Origin: Apoderus coryli
Taxonomy: Eukaryota > Arthropoda > Insecta > Coleoptera > Attelabidae
Assembly (NCBI GenBank): GCA_911728435.2
Contig: OU452200.1
Coordinates: 25,931,715-25,995,714 of the forward strand
Length of the DNA stretch: 64,000 bases
Direction: 5' to 3'
How positions within the stretch are numbered: position 1 is the first letter of the stretch; every line of letters begins with the position of its first letter. A model generated the notes under the pieces. The model searched no databases. It was given only the letters and a program-made list of their open reading frames with translations, and had not been told where the DNA came from. Position numbers and translations under genes: made by a program. This document shows, one piece after another, positions 35,174-45,848 of this stretch.

Positions 35174-36025
35174 GAACGCGCTAAAAAAGACGGATATAAC
35201 CATTTTGAAGTCCCTCCCTATTAAGACCATTTCCAGATGGAAGTCTGTCTGTCTGTGTATATTCTTCCACGATAGCGCTTAAACGCTTCAACCAATTGAG
35301 CTAAATTTTGGTATATGAGTTTGAGGCAGTCCTAGGATGAAGCCATTAGATTTTGGTTGAAATTGCTTCAGCCCTGTGCTAAATTTTCATATATCAGTAG
35401 GGGCCGAGTGATACCTACATCATTTTAAAACATTTTCATCTGCTTTACAGCGATGTCACTTTTGATATTTGCCCCCATAATTCGCTTCAACCAATTGAGC
35501 TAAATTTTGGTATATGAGTTTGGGCTAGTCCTAGGATGAACCCATTAGTTTCTGGTTGAAATCGATTTAGCCATGTGATAGGGGTGCCACAACCTTCAAA
35601 GAGTAGAGGGATACATAATTTGAAAGCATTTTTTATCTGCTTTACAGCGATTACTTTTGATATTTGACCCCATAATTCTCGAGAAAATTGCGTTTAAAAT
35701 TTTACCAGTTAGGTACCTAGTTGGAACCTATAACTATTAATAGAATATAATAACTTAATTTTATAAGGGTTTTTGGGGTTATTGATAGAGCGTGCGCTTG
35801 GCATGCGTAAGGTCCTGGGTTCGAATCCCACCTCTGACAAGTTTTTTTTTAATTTCAAATTGTTTATTAAAGTAGTGAGTTTGTTAGGTTAGTTTATTGC
35901 AAATAATAAAAATAATAGAATAATAATAATTATTAAAATTCTGTTACGCGGGTCATATATTTCAGATGATATTATATTTTGTTGGGAAAGTTTTGGGGTG
36001 ACACAACCGATTTTTTTTCCTATGT
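35174..36025 (+). repeat. Family S composite repeat, copy 1 (most complete)
   Basis: Starts GACGGATATAACCATTTTGA-type sequence, then GTCTGTCTGTCTGTGTATAT. Two tandem versions of a roughly 200-250-bp block follow (TTCAACCAATTGAGCTAAAT at 35287 and 35473, each with AGTCCTAGGATGA). Then come a tRNA-like module at 35775-35842, a T-run, and a tail ending GGAAAGTTTTGGGGTGACAC. Related copies lie at 45077, 46300, 53570, 61549 and 63056. No protein-coding capacity is visible. Confidence 0.75.
35775..35842 (+). ncRNA. tRNA-Ala-like module (GGC-type loop) within family S
   Basis: GATAGAGCGTGCGCTTGGCATGCG gives an anticodon arm with loop TTGGCAT (GGC, Ala-like). GGTTCGAATCC is a perfect B box. TTTTTTTTT follows as a pol III-type terminator. 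The A-box region is weak and no acceptor stem pairs, so it is tRNA-derived rather than a working tRNA. Confidence 0.6.
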
Positions 36026-36151
36026 TGCTTCGTTTACGACATAAAAATTTAAAACATTTTTCAACATACCAAGAAAATTTGCGAATAATTCAACTAAACT
36101 AAACATTTCGAATTGGAATACTATGGCATTCGAAATAATCAACTATCGTCG

Positions 36152-36658
36152 TTACGTCAGTACTTGACCGACAGAATTCAATATGTTACTTACAATGGCG
36201 CAGTTTTGAGTAGCATCATCGTAAATGTTGGAGTGCCACATTGTTCGACCACCTCTAGCTCGGATACGTGAATCCAATCTTCTCCTCATTGACTGTCGAA
36301 CTCTCTCAAAAATACCAGGGTCGTTTCTAATCGAATGACACCCAGCAATACTGCGATTCCTTATGTGCTCCACATTTTCCACAGGGGTAGTGTAAACTAA
36401 GGACTTCAGGTGGCCCCACATGAAAAAATTCAGTGGGTTTAAATCCGGGGATCGTGTAGGCCATAAGTAAGGTGACCTCGGCCAATCCAGCAATTTCCGT
36501 ATGTACAACATTGCATTTGTTATTCCCAATGGTACGTTTTCCAGAAATCCAGGAAGCGTGGGTTCCAGAAAGTCGCAATATGACTCTCTGGTAAGTCTTC
36601 CCGATAGAAATACGGGTCTAATTAAGCAATCACCCACAATTCCAATCCAAACGTTCAA
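36152..36658 (-). pseudogene. DUF4817-type mariner-like transposase C-terminal fragment
   Basis: Minus strand: M-N-V-W-I-G-I-V-G, F-L-S-G-R-L-T-R-E-S-Y, W-P-T-R-S-P-D-L-N-P-L-N-F-F-M-W-G-H-L-K-S-L-V-Y and G-I-F-E-R-V-R-Q-S-M-R-R-R-L. The second catalytic Asp segment is deleted (I-T-N-A-M-L-Y joins directly to I-R-K-L-L-D-W-P) and the last acidic residue is N in N-P-L-N-F-F. The open frame of 168 codons is therefore a dead remnant. A family T element lies 90 bp upstream. Confidence 0.8.
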
Positions 36659-36745
36659 CGAGATCTGATGTTGAAAATGATCTTAACTGTATTGAATTTC
36701 TTGAGAAACTCACTTCATATCAATAAACAAAATCAACATCAGTAC

Positions 36746-36961
36746 CACAGTTTAATATACAGTTACTTCACTTCGTGTCGGAACGTTTTATCTCTCTGTC
36801 TTCAAAGCAATTCGCCGCTACTATAGTTATAGTATAGTATCTTATAGTATATATAGATATAGTATAACATAGTAGCGGGCTCGAATGTGGCTGGAATTGC
36901 GACGAGTCGATGCCGTTTTTAGCGTCTACTGACCCTTCTTATCTATAGTTATTATTCTATG
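36746..36961 (-). mobile_element. Family T (7-bp TSD) element, copy B
   Basis: 216 bp in reverse orientation: begins CACAGTTTAATATACAG, ends CTATAGTTATTATTCTATG, with perfect TCAGTAC at 36739-36745 and 36962-36968. It shares GCGACGAGTCGATGCCG and the TATA-rich dyad with the other copies. Confidence 0.87.
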
Positions 36962-37242
36962 TCAGTACCTAGAATTTCAAGAATTTGGAGCAAAAGCCGT
37001 ACGTGGAGGAAAATCAGCAGGAATAAGTGCTTGGCAGATTCAAAATGATTGGCGCAGTCAAACAACATCAACGTTACTTATTTTTCCTCGAATTGTTTGC
37101 AAATATTCTTGATATATGTGGAAAAATGTTTTAAAATTTTATCTCGAAAACGATGCAAGGTATGAAAAAATACAAGAGATAAAAAGTTGTAGTTTTAGTT
37201 GATTTATCTCAAGACAATATCGCAATTAAATTACAGTAGCGT

Positions 37243-38337
37243 CAGTGGCGGCTCGTGGGTAATTTTATTAGGTAGGCCTTAAGTAAAAAATGGATGTGAA
37301 GAAAAAGGCGCCGCAGTCGAAATTTTTTTAGATTGTCAAGGTCAAGCGCCTTAGTTGAAAAGTAGAAAATTATCAAGGTAAAAAAGAACACGTTAAAATA
37401 CTTTTATTTTATTTTATTTTTTTATTTTTAAAAATTATGCCTCATTCACTACTCTACGAAATCCAATATATAATCAAATACAAATAAATTGCAAAATTAT
37501 TTGTATTGTATACACATTAATATTACATCCTAATTACTACTTACCGCTACCGCAACAAGTTGTGCAGCACAACCACTAATCTTTACTTGTACTAGTCAAA
37601 ATATTATTACTATTATAATTAAATACATGCACTTTTTAATCAATGGCACTAGTATTTAAACAACAAACAAACAAACAGTTCAAACGTAATGTAACAAAAC
37701 AAAAACAGTAAACAAAAATACCTAACGTACAAATCGAAATTCGTGCAACTAGTATACCTACCTATCTACAATAAATAGAAGGCGGCCGGGGTAGGTGCCT
37801 AAGCTCAACGTAAACACGTTCCTACGCAATAGAACACATATTATTTCAATAGGTATTATATAAAAGTTCTCAATCACCACCAGTTTTTTCTGTATATTTA
37901 TTTAAATATATTCAAGAAAAAGTACAACAATTTTGAGCAAAATACATGTATTTTAGGCCGTATTTGGTAGTACATACTATTACCCGGTGACCGGTGGCGC
38001 AAAACTTTTGATATGTACTTAGGTATATGTGTATACAGTGTATAGGAGTATACGGTGTAGGCGACGATAACAGTTGCCTGTAAAAATGCGAAGTCTCGGT
38101 AGTGGGTTATAGCACCAGCGGTAAACCTATTTTGCGGTAGTTATATTATACCTACAGATAATTATTGAATTAAAGGGGATGTTTGAAAGGTTTAAGGTAG
38201 AAAATGAAATTAATATAAGAATCAATATTTTTTTTTTTAAATTATGGAGTCAATAATAATAAATTGAGTATTTAATTTAGGGTGAAGTCATAAAGGTAGG
38301 CAGTGCCTACCTTGCCTACCCCGACCAGCCGCCACTG
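37243..38337. mobile_element. Non-autonomous hAT element with 8-bp TSD
   Basis: CAGTGGCGGCTCGTGGGTAA at the left is mirrored by the right end (complement of CAGTGGCGGCTGGTCGGGGT). Perfect AGTAGCGT flanks both ends (37235-37242, 38338-38345). CAGTGGCGG termini with an 8-bp duplication are typical of hAT. The 1.1 kb inside has no recognisable transposase. Confidence 0.92.
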
Positions 38338-38665
38338 AGTAGCGTACATTTTTTTTGTCAATAATTTTTATTAATGCTCTAATGCCACTGGACTTTAGTT
38401 AGAGGCACGTCCTTCAATATTGCGGCGTCTTTTTGAAACGCCCTGTGGAAAGTTTAAAGCTCACTGGCATAATACAACCTAACTGTTATTACCTAGTTGA
38501 TATTTTTCCTTCAAACGTATTATCTTATAATGTTAAATAGGAAAAAATTATTTGACTAATTTGGTATTTCCAATTACTAAGGCAGTGGGTAAAGTATAAG
38601 TAGGTATAGGTATGTCGGTTGAATTTACTCTAATTTCGTACTGTAAATTTCGAGGTAGGTGGGTA

Positions 38666-39014
38666 TCCAGGTTGTCCCGAAATTAACTTAAAATAATTTA
38701 AGGGGACATTCTCCATGCGAAAATAAGATTCTTTTTTCATATGAACATATATCGAAAATGCTTCGTTTTTCATATACAGGGAGTTATTTGTAAATTCCTG
38801 ACGATAAGTTATTAGTAATATTTAAGGTAGGTGTGCCGAATTTCATTTTGATATCGAGACGCGTCTCGGAAATATTACTAAAAACCCATCGTCAGGAATT
38901 TGCAAATAATAAACGAAGCATTTTTCGATATAATATGTTCATATAAAAAAAAACTTATTTTCGCTGGTAGAATATCCACTTAAATTATTTAAGTTAATTT
39001 CGGGACACCTTGCA
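38666..39014. mobile_element. Palindromic mariner-type MITE
   Basis: CAGGTTGTCCCGAAATTAAC near 38669 and its complement ending near 39012 are inverted, with TA at both outer sides. The arms pair for about 165 bp, including TAAATTCCTGACGATAAG/complement, leaving a short centre. No coding capacity. Confidence 0.8.
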
Positions 39015-39199
39015 TACATTGAAACTAGAAGACTTTATTTTTTCCTTACTGCTTTATTAATAAGGTCCATATTACTCTCTGTCATTAGTTATTGACGTAG
39101 TTACACTTGCTGAGTAACAAACAAAAACAGAAATAAGTAGAAACATGGGGAAAAGATACCATTTGATCAAAAAGTTTAAAAGGCGAACGAGAAATAAAC

Positions 39200-40030
39200 T
39201 GTTGCCCACGAGGCACGAATAGCTCTCCATATTTGAGTGTAAAAGTAATAATTTTATGACCTTCATTTATCTAAAATTTATATATAGTTTTTTTTTATCG
39301 GGTTTTGTTCCCTTTTCTTCTCTTTCAAGGCACTATTTATACGTACATATTTTATATTTCAGATCTTCTAGGCCATGTTCTTGTACGCAAAATAGTTGAT
39401 TTTTTTTAGTTTTATTATAAAATTTATTTTGCCCCCTTTTCTACTATTTATGAACGTCTATGTAGTCAAAATTGTTATGCTGCATGTTGTAGGTTATCTT
39501 ATATCAAAACTATATATGTTTCTGTTATATTTGGGAAATTTTGACCCCTTTTACACTATTTACGAACGCCTATGCAAACAAGTTATTTATAACACATTTT
39601 ATAGGTTATATTCTATCAAAGCTATAAATAACCAGTCAATATTTCTGCTATGTTAAAGAAATACGTTTTTTTCTAACTTTTTTACCCAATTTTACACATT
39701 TTTCGAATGTCAATGTGGTCTAATTGTTTAGGTGTGTATTTGCGAACCATTTTTTTCTCATTTTTGACCCTTTTTTAGACTATTTTGGAACGCCTGTGTG
39801 AACAAATTCTTTTACGGAATATTTTTTAGCTAATGTTGTATCACACCTATGAAAAATTATTCCATATTTCGAATAAGTTTAGGAAATATATATTTTTTAC
39901 GTTTTGACCGCTTTTCCACTATTTACGAACGCCTATGAAAGTAAGTTATTTATGACACAGTTTATAGGTTATATAGTTAATATTTCTGCTATGTTTAAGA
40001 AATACGTTTTTTTTTTTAATCTTTTTTACC
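39200..40030 (+). repeat. Family Q repeat with about five degenerate internal units
   Basis: The first 270 bp align closely with 50219-50520. It then contains units with the phrase ACTATTTACGAACGCCTATG at about 39447, 39557, 39695, 39780 and 39918, each after a TTTTGACCCCTTTT-type run. The unit spacing is irregular (about 85-140 bp). The same units occur near 8760, 46890-47129, 48390-48800 and 50219-51130. No known superfamily was recognised. Confidence 0.7.
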
Positions 40031-40046
40031 ACATTTCCTAAGTAAA

Positions 40047-40108
40047 CCCGGCATTGTATACATTTCCTAGGAATTCTATACATTGCATTGTTTTAACACA
40101 TTGCCGGG
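40047..40108. repeat. Short CCCGGCA inverted repeat
   Basis: CCCGGCATTGTATACATT at 40047 and ACACATTGCCGGG ending 40108 form an imperfect hairpin with a GAATTC-centred loop. Function unknown. Confidence 0.5.
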
Positions 40109-40388
40109 AACATAATATATAAATCGCCCACCCCACGCATGATGCATATCGATTAATACGTTAACTATTCAGTTTATCTTCGGTCAAGAACCCCATTTTA
40201 AAAGGTCTTTAGTATCAACACATTGATTGAAAATAATAAGTAGGTACCTATGCACATTTAGCAGGTCAATACTTCTACGTAAATTTCGTGTTTCAAAAAT
40301 TGTATGCAATTCATGTTGCATGCAATCATCAATAATCAACAAAGCTTGCCTAAAATTAAGCAATTTTATAGTCACCGCTGGCATGATA

Positions 40389-41678
40389 CGAGGGTTGCCT
40401 TTTATATGTCGGGATTAGAGAACAAAAACAAATATTAATTATCGAAAATCAGTTTATTGTTTTGCAAAATATTCTCCATGAAGATCTATACACTTTTGCA
40501 TGCGTTTGAACCAATTGTCGAAGCACTTTTGCCAGTCTGATTGAGGTATCTCCAAAACATGCATTCTGAATGCAACCGCTTCTTCAGGTGTCGAAAAACG
40601 TTGACCTCTAAGTTTGTTTTTTATGTACGGGAATAAAAAGACGTCATTCGGTGCCAAGGCAGGACTATACGGCGGATGACTCATTAAATCGATGTTTTGG
40701 GTGGTCAAAAATGCAGTTGTTTGAGCCGATGTGTGAGAGCTCGCATTGTCGTGGTGAAGAGTGATCCGTCTTCGGCGGTTGGTTTTCCTGATTTGTTGAA
40801 AGACCATTGGCAAACAAATGGTTGTGTACCACTCAGAATTGACTGTTCTGTGTTGTTCTAGTGGTACGGTTGCGACATGTCCAGTTTTTCCGAAAGAACA
40901 GTCGACCATTTGCTTGGAAGTGCTTCGTGCGCGAACAACTTTTGTTGGATTTGGCTCATCTTGAAATATCCATACAGTCGACTGCTGTTTACTTTCGGGC
41001 TCATACGCGTAAATCCACGATTCATCACCTGTCACAATGTCATAGACGTGTTGCGAAGCACCGCGATCGTATTTTTTTGAGCATGTCTTTCGACCAATCG
41101 ATACGAGACTTTTTTTGAGCGATTGACAATTTGTGTGGGATTCAACGCGAACAAATTTTTGTGACAGTCAAATGTTTATGCAATATTGAATGTATGCTGG
41201 TTCCACTCATGCCTAAGGTTGTCTCAATCTATTGATAGGTCACATGACGATCTTGCAATATCAGTTCGCGCACAGCATCAATGGTTTTGGGAACAACAAC
41301 TGATTTTGGACGACCTTCACGAAATTCGTCTTGGAGTTAACTACAACCACGATTGAATTCACTATACCATCGATAAACACTGGTCCTTGATGGAGCTTCA
41401 TCGCCAAAAATTGAATTATGTTCATCCATGCACTGTTGCTGAGTTAATTCACGTCGAAAGTAGTAAAAAATAATCGCACGAAAATGTTCACGATTTAATT
41501 CCATTTTTGGGCCGAGATGAATCTTTTAAGTTACTGTAAACAATACAAATAGCGCTCGTATGTCAAAACGTTCTGAGTACGTATAACCTCAAAAATGTCC
41601 AACTTTACGATAGAGCTGTCAGTTGCCACATTGCAACACCAGGGTTGCCAAATCCCGAAATATAAAAGGCAACCCTCG
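40389..41678 (-). mobile_element. Full-length mariner (DD34D), 1290 bp
   Basis: Ends CGAGGGTTGCCTTTTATAT and AATATAAAAGGCAACCCTCG, with TA on both sides (40387-40388, 41679-41680). The length is typical for a complete mariner. It contains one transposase gene on the minus strand (next entry). A deleted copy is at 33821-34664 and a right-end fragment at 63149-63204. Confidence 0.93.
40454..41504 (-). pseudogene. Mariner transposase, nearly full length with stop codons
   Basis: The start ATG at 41504 gives M-E-L-N-R-E-H-F-R-A-I-I-F. Three stop codons interrupt the N-terminal helix-turn-helix half (after N-R-G-C-S, in H-V-T-Y-Q-x-I-E and in I-C-S-R-x-I-P). From 41035 the frame is open for 193 codons. 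It carries T-G-D-E-S-W (first Asp), H-H-D-N-A-S-S-H (second) and A-P-N-D-V-F-L-F-P (third), so the catalytic triad is intact; S-P-D-L-A-P has become S-P-A-L-A-P. The protein cuts and pastes its own element. This copy cannot make it because of the stops. Confidence 0.9.
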
Positions 41679-41929
41679 TATACAGTGTCACATAAAAAGT
41701 AGAACGTATCATATGGGAACATTTTTTCATTGACATTTAATTAAAATTTTAATTCTGCCATGTGTTTTTGCTCTAAAACTAATGCCAAACCACATGCATA
41801 TATCTATGAGCAGTCACGTGACTTTCTTGACCTGTTAAAATTAACATTGAAATTGTAGTGTATGAAAAAATATCAAAGGAAAAAGTTGCTTGAATTTTAA
41901 TTTTTTACCCATGTACTTACTCCTTTTTA

Positions 41930-42290
41930 GTTATTTGAAGTGAACGAAAGTCGAAACTCCATGAAATAAGTTATTGAATAAATGTTTTCATATTAAACGG
42001 TACTTTCTTTTTCTTCCGTACTTGGTCACGTTTCATAAAATTTTCAAAATCAAATCGAGGATCATTAAGAAGAAAAAGAAAATATCGTTTAATATGTAAA
42101 CGTTTTTTATTCAAATTCAATTTTTACTTAATACATTGTCCTCGAAGTGACTTCGATACGTTTCTCCTAGTATACTAAAATATTTTTCGCTATGCATATA
42201 GCTTTTCTCTAACATTAACACTTGACCACTGATGATGAAGCTCTAAGTAAGCTTCGAAACATGTTTGGTTCATTCACTTCAAATAATACA
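41930..42290. mobile_element. Penelope-like inverted repeat with hammerhead motif
   Basis: Left arm 41930-42022 and right arm 42069-42290 are inverted: ATATTAAACG next to CTTTTTCTTC in both, and TATTTGAAGTGAA at 41931 against its complement near 42273-42288. The right arm carries the hammerhead motif, which is missing from the left arm. The arrangement resembles the inverted terminal copies of Penelope-like elements. No reverse transcriptase is nearby. Confidence 0.5.
42222..42276 (+). ncRNA. Hammerhead-ribozyme-like motif
   Basis: Core CTGATGA (42229-42235), one extra T, stem II GAAGC/GCTTC (42237-42241, 42251-42255) with a 9-base loop, GAAA (42256-42259), then the self-complementary ACATGT as a minimal stem III and T as cleavage base. 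TGGTTCA after it pairs with TGACCA before the core, with one bulged T (stem I). All helices of a short-stem-III type I hammerhead are present. The extra core base may weaken it. Confidence 0.6.
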
Positions 42291-42834
42291 TTTACGCCAC
42301 TTCAGTATTAAAACTTTTTAGTTGTCTGATGCAATCTTTTATTATTTTCTTTAAATAAACGGATTTGGATTTTTCAAATCTTCCAAAAATCAAAATGTTT
42401 AAGTTACCATATTATTCTATCTAACACAGCTTTTTCCATAAAAAAAATCAAATCTTTAACAACAATCCCCCTAATGGTTGGTGCAAAGAATTACCTTTGC
42501 ATTTCAATTTTTATCGATGTTTTAAATATTAACTAGATTAATAATTACGTTGCATAAAAAGATCAAACTACAAAAAATGCTTTTAATTTACTCTTGAAAC
42601 TTGGAACTCAGCATGAACTTTAAAAACAATGAAGCTAACACAAAATTATTTTAGAATACTGTGAAAACAATATCTACTTACTGTAACAAGCTATAAAAGA
42701 AGTAACGACCAAAAACTGAAACAGAGAGTCGAAAACAATAAATTTTTCAAAATCAAAATAATTATTTAAAAAAAATTGCTTGTGTCGCGCCAAAATTTTC
42801 CCGACAAGATACACAACATAAGTAATTTAAAATA

Positions 42835-44683
42835 CAGAGTGAGTCACGAGGAACTGTACATACTTCTACCATAAGTAGAGGCACGTTAGGGGATTATCAA
42901 ATGACCATTAAAAAATGTCTCCTTGTTTTGATTATTAATATACAGTGTGAATTATGGATCTTCACCAAAACAATGTTTCGTCATATCTTTTCAATGATTA
43001 AGTCGATTTATCTCATTTTTTTATAAAAGTGTGTATTGGTGTCTGGCACATACTCAGAATTGAAAAAATCCAGGTCCGTCTTCGAGAAAATTTGTGGGAA
43101 TGCTTCATATTCAACACTTCACCCTGTATATGATTTTTCAAAAATCTGATATAGTTTTTACAGAGATCATAAATAGACAATTAGACCTGAGTATTTGAAT
43201 TTTTTGTTACACTCACCTCACAGTTCCATTTAACGATTCATTTTAGAGCCAAATTGAAAATTGGCAATAATGAAGTATCTTACTGTACAATAATGTTTAG
43301 TTATTAAAAAGAAATCTTCAAAATAGACACAAACGACACACACTGTGCTCCAGTCTGGTAAATACCATAATTTGAATTGATTTACAGGGCCGGATTTAAA
43401 AATCTGGCATATCTGGTTCATCCCAATAATTCACCATGTATGTAACTTTTTCCACCCGTAATAGACAGAAAACAGATAAAAAATGTTTGTAATAACCTAG
43501 TTTTCTTATTTGTTTGAGGAGAACTCATGTATCTAATTATTTTAATCGGAATGAAATGAACAAGCCAGGGAAATGTTTATTCATAAATTAAGAAATAAAA
43601 TAAAAAGCAATAAGAAAACAATAAAACAGTTTTAACAATGTGGAACAAAGTAAATAACAATTTAATAAACATTACGATTATAAAAGATGTTCAAAATGAC
43701 ATCCATCTGCCTTAATACGCTTTTCTTGACGAATGTTTAAATGTGTAATGGACTTTCTGATTGTCAGTGTGTCATTTCTGGTAATATTGCAACAGTGAAT
43801 AATTCTGTTAATGAGCTGTTGTGTTTTATAATCGTAATGTTTATTAAATTGTTTTTTACTTTGTTCCACTTTGTTAAAACTGTTTTATTGTTTGGTTATT
43901 GTTTTTTATTTTATTTCTTAATTTATGAATAAACATTTCTCTGGCTTGTTCATTTCATTTCGATTAAAATAATTAGACAAATGAGTTTTCCTCAAACAAA
44001 TAAGAAAACTAGGTTATTACAAACATTTTTTATCTGTTTTCTGTCTATTACGGGTGGAAAAAGTTACATACAGGGTGAATTATTGGGATGAACCAGATAT
44101 GTCAGATTTTTAAATCCGGCCCTGTAAATCAATTCAAATTATCGTATTTACCATACTGGAGCACAGTGTGTGTCGATTTTGTCTATTTTGAAGATTTCGT
44201 TTTAATAACTAAACATTATTGTACAGTAAGATACTTTATTATTGCCAATTTTCAATTTGCCTCTAAAATGAATCTTTAATTGGAAATGTGAGGTGAGTGT
44301 AACAAAAAATTGAAATACCCAGGTCTAATTGTCTATTTATGATCTCTGAAAAAATTATATCAGATTTTTGAAAAATCATATACAGGATGAAGTGTTGAAT
44401 ATGAAGCAGTCCCACAAATTTTCTCGAAGACTGACATGGATTTTTTCAATACTGAATATGTCAGTTAGTTGCCAGACACCAATAGACACTTTTGTAAAAA
44501 AATGAGATAAATCGACTTAATCGTTGAAAAGTTATGACGAAATATTGTTTTGGTGAAGATCCATAATTCACCCTGTATATTAATAATCAAAACACGGAGA
44601 CATTTTTTAATGGTTATTTGATAATCCCCTAACGTGCCTCTACTTATGGTAGAAGTATGTACAGTTCCTCGTGACTCACCCTG
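42835..44683. mobile_element. Mariner-type foldback element, 1.85 kb
   Basis: CAGAGTGAGTCACGAGGAAC at 42835 and its complement ending 44683, with TA on both sides. The arms, about 42835-43695 and 43830-44683, pair almost throughout. The centre keeps, on the minus strand (43768 to 43678), I-R-Q-E-K-R-I-K-A-D-G-C-H-F-E-H-L-L and a stop, which is the C-terminal wording of DUF4817-type mariner relatives. The element thus derives from such a transposon whose coding part was lost. Confidence 0.85.
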
Positions 44684-44868
44684 TATATGACCTGCGTAAC
44701 GCAACAGAACTTGAATAATTATTATTATAATTGTATTATTACTTTCCCGCACTGGGATTGAACTTTACAAAAACGAGACAAATTTATGGAACCCCAAAAA
44801 ATGAATGGTATAAAAACAGAAATAAGCCTCACGATTCACTAAGGTGAAGGTTATTCACTAGGACTTAC

Positions 44869-45076
44869 ATAAGAATCGCCCATTCCCAAAAATCTTCCAG
44901 TTATTGCTAAGCGTTCAGAGGCAGGAATTGCATCCCTATTGTTTGTATTCTGTTTGGCTATTTTTGGGCCAATCATGCACAGTAGCTCTTCAAAATCAGA
45001 TGATGTCATGCGAACAAAATTAACAAAGAAACCACGAATGCTACTGACACCTATAGTTGGTAATCCAATATCATCT
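44869..45076 (-). pseudogene. PIF/Harbinger transposase exon fragment
   Basis: The minus strand reads without a stop: D-D-I-G-L-P-T-I-G-V, F-V-N-F-V-R-M-T-S-S-D-F-E-E-L-L, R-D-A-I-P-A-S-E-R-L-A-I-T-G-R-F-L-G-M-G-D-S-Y, followed by donor GTAAGT exactly at the G-D-S-Y codon. It is the N-terminal helical part of a Harbinger transposase. The family S repeat abuts it at 45077. Confidence 0.8.
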
Positions 45077-45345
45077 ATATTTTGGTATATGAGTTTGGGG
45101 CAGTCCTAGGATGAACCTATTACTTTTTGGTTGAAATCGCTTAAGCCCTGTGATAGGGGTGGACACAATCGCTAAATTTTCAATTTTCAACTAGCAGTAG
45201 TAGAATAAAGTAGTTAGTTTGTTACGTTACTTTAATGGAAATAATTAAATAATAATTATTAAAATTCTGTTTCGTTACACAGGTCATATATTTTTGATTA
45301 TATTATATCATGTCGCGAAAGTTTTGGGGCGACACAATTATTAAG
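45077..45345 (+). repeat. Family S repeat, copy 2 without tRNA-like module
   Basis: Starts in the middle of the family (TTTTGGTATATGAGTTTGGG, AGTCCTAGGATGA) and ends with the common tail (GAAAGTTTTGGGGCGACACA). The tRNA-like part is missing. A reversed fragment of the family's 5' end lies at 45365-45420. Confidence 0.7.
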
Positions 45346-45518
45346 TATTTCCAATAAATCGGAAATGGAAATGGCCTTACTCGTCTCAGGGGACTTCAAA
45401 ATGGTTATATTTTGAAGTGTATACCTCTTTATCTAGTTTTTTAGAAATCTCCATCTGGTAGTCACGCAATCGCGTGCGCAAATATTTTAATTTTGCGCGG
45501 TATTTTCGGTGTGTCGCG

Positions 45519-45848
45519 TTATAATATCTTGTAGATGTGTTGTTTTATATTGTGGTCACGCGTGTTTTGTTTTAGCAATTGTTTTAAATAATACACTTCA
45601 ATATTGTCATTACTATTATTATCAATACCTGTAGTAACACTAGTTTCGAGGAATGATTTGTTGAGGGCGTCACTACTGTTATCGGTGTTAACGCTATTTT
45701 TATCCGTATCAGACACTTGTTCACAATAAATAATGTATTTGTTATCCACTAATGTTCTTACTTCACAGTTAAGGTACTTCACATATCCGGGATGCAAAAA
45801 TGAACCACACCTCACATATTTTAGTCTAGTTACCGGTGTTGTACACAT
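45519..45848 (-). pseudogene. Possible retroelement ORF1 with decayed Cys-rich finger
   Basis: 109 codons: M-C-T-T-P-V-T-R-L-K-Y-V-R-C-G-S-F-L-H-P-G-Y-V-K-Y, then a Ser/Asn-rich linker and Y-Y-L-K-Q-L-L-K-Q. The start resembles a PHD-like finger of insect retroelement ORF1 proteins with cysteines changed to tyrosine (K-Y-V-R-C, G-Y-V-K). It is the only longer frame here that looks protein-like, but the identification is weak and it could be a chance frame. Confidence 0.35.

Noticed and set aside
35775..35842. Functional tRNA-Ala gene
   Set aside because: The B box and anticodon arm are good but no acceptor stem pairs, the D arm is poor and it is embedded in a repeat; called tRNA-derived instead.
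39072..39656. Small hydrophobic frames (39072-39266 minus, 39396-39656 plus) as membrane proteins
   Set aside because: They fall in the AT-rich family Q repeat and its edge; the hydrophobicity follows from T-rich codons.
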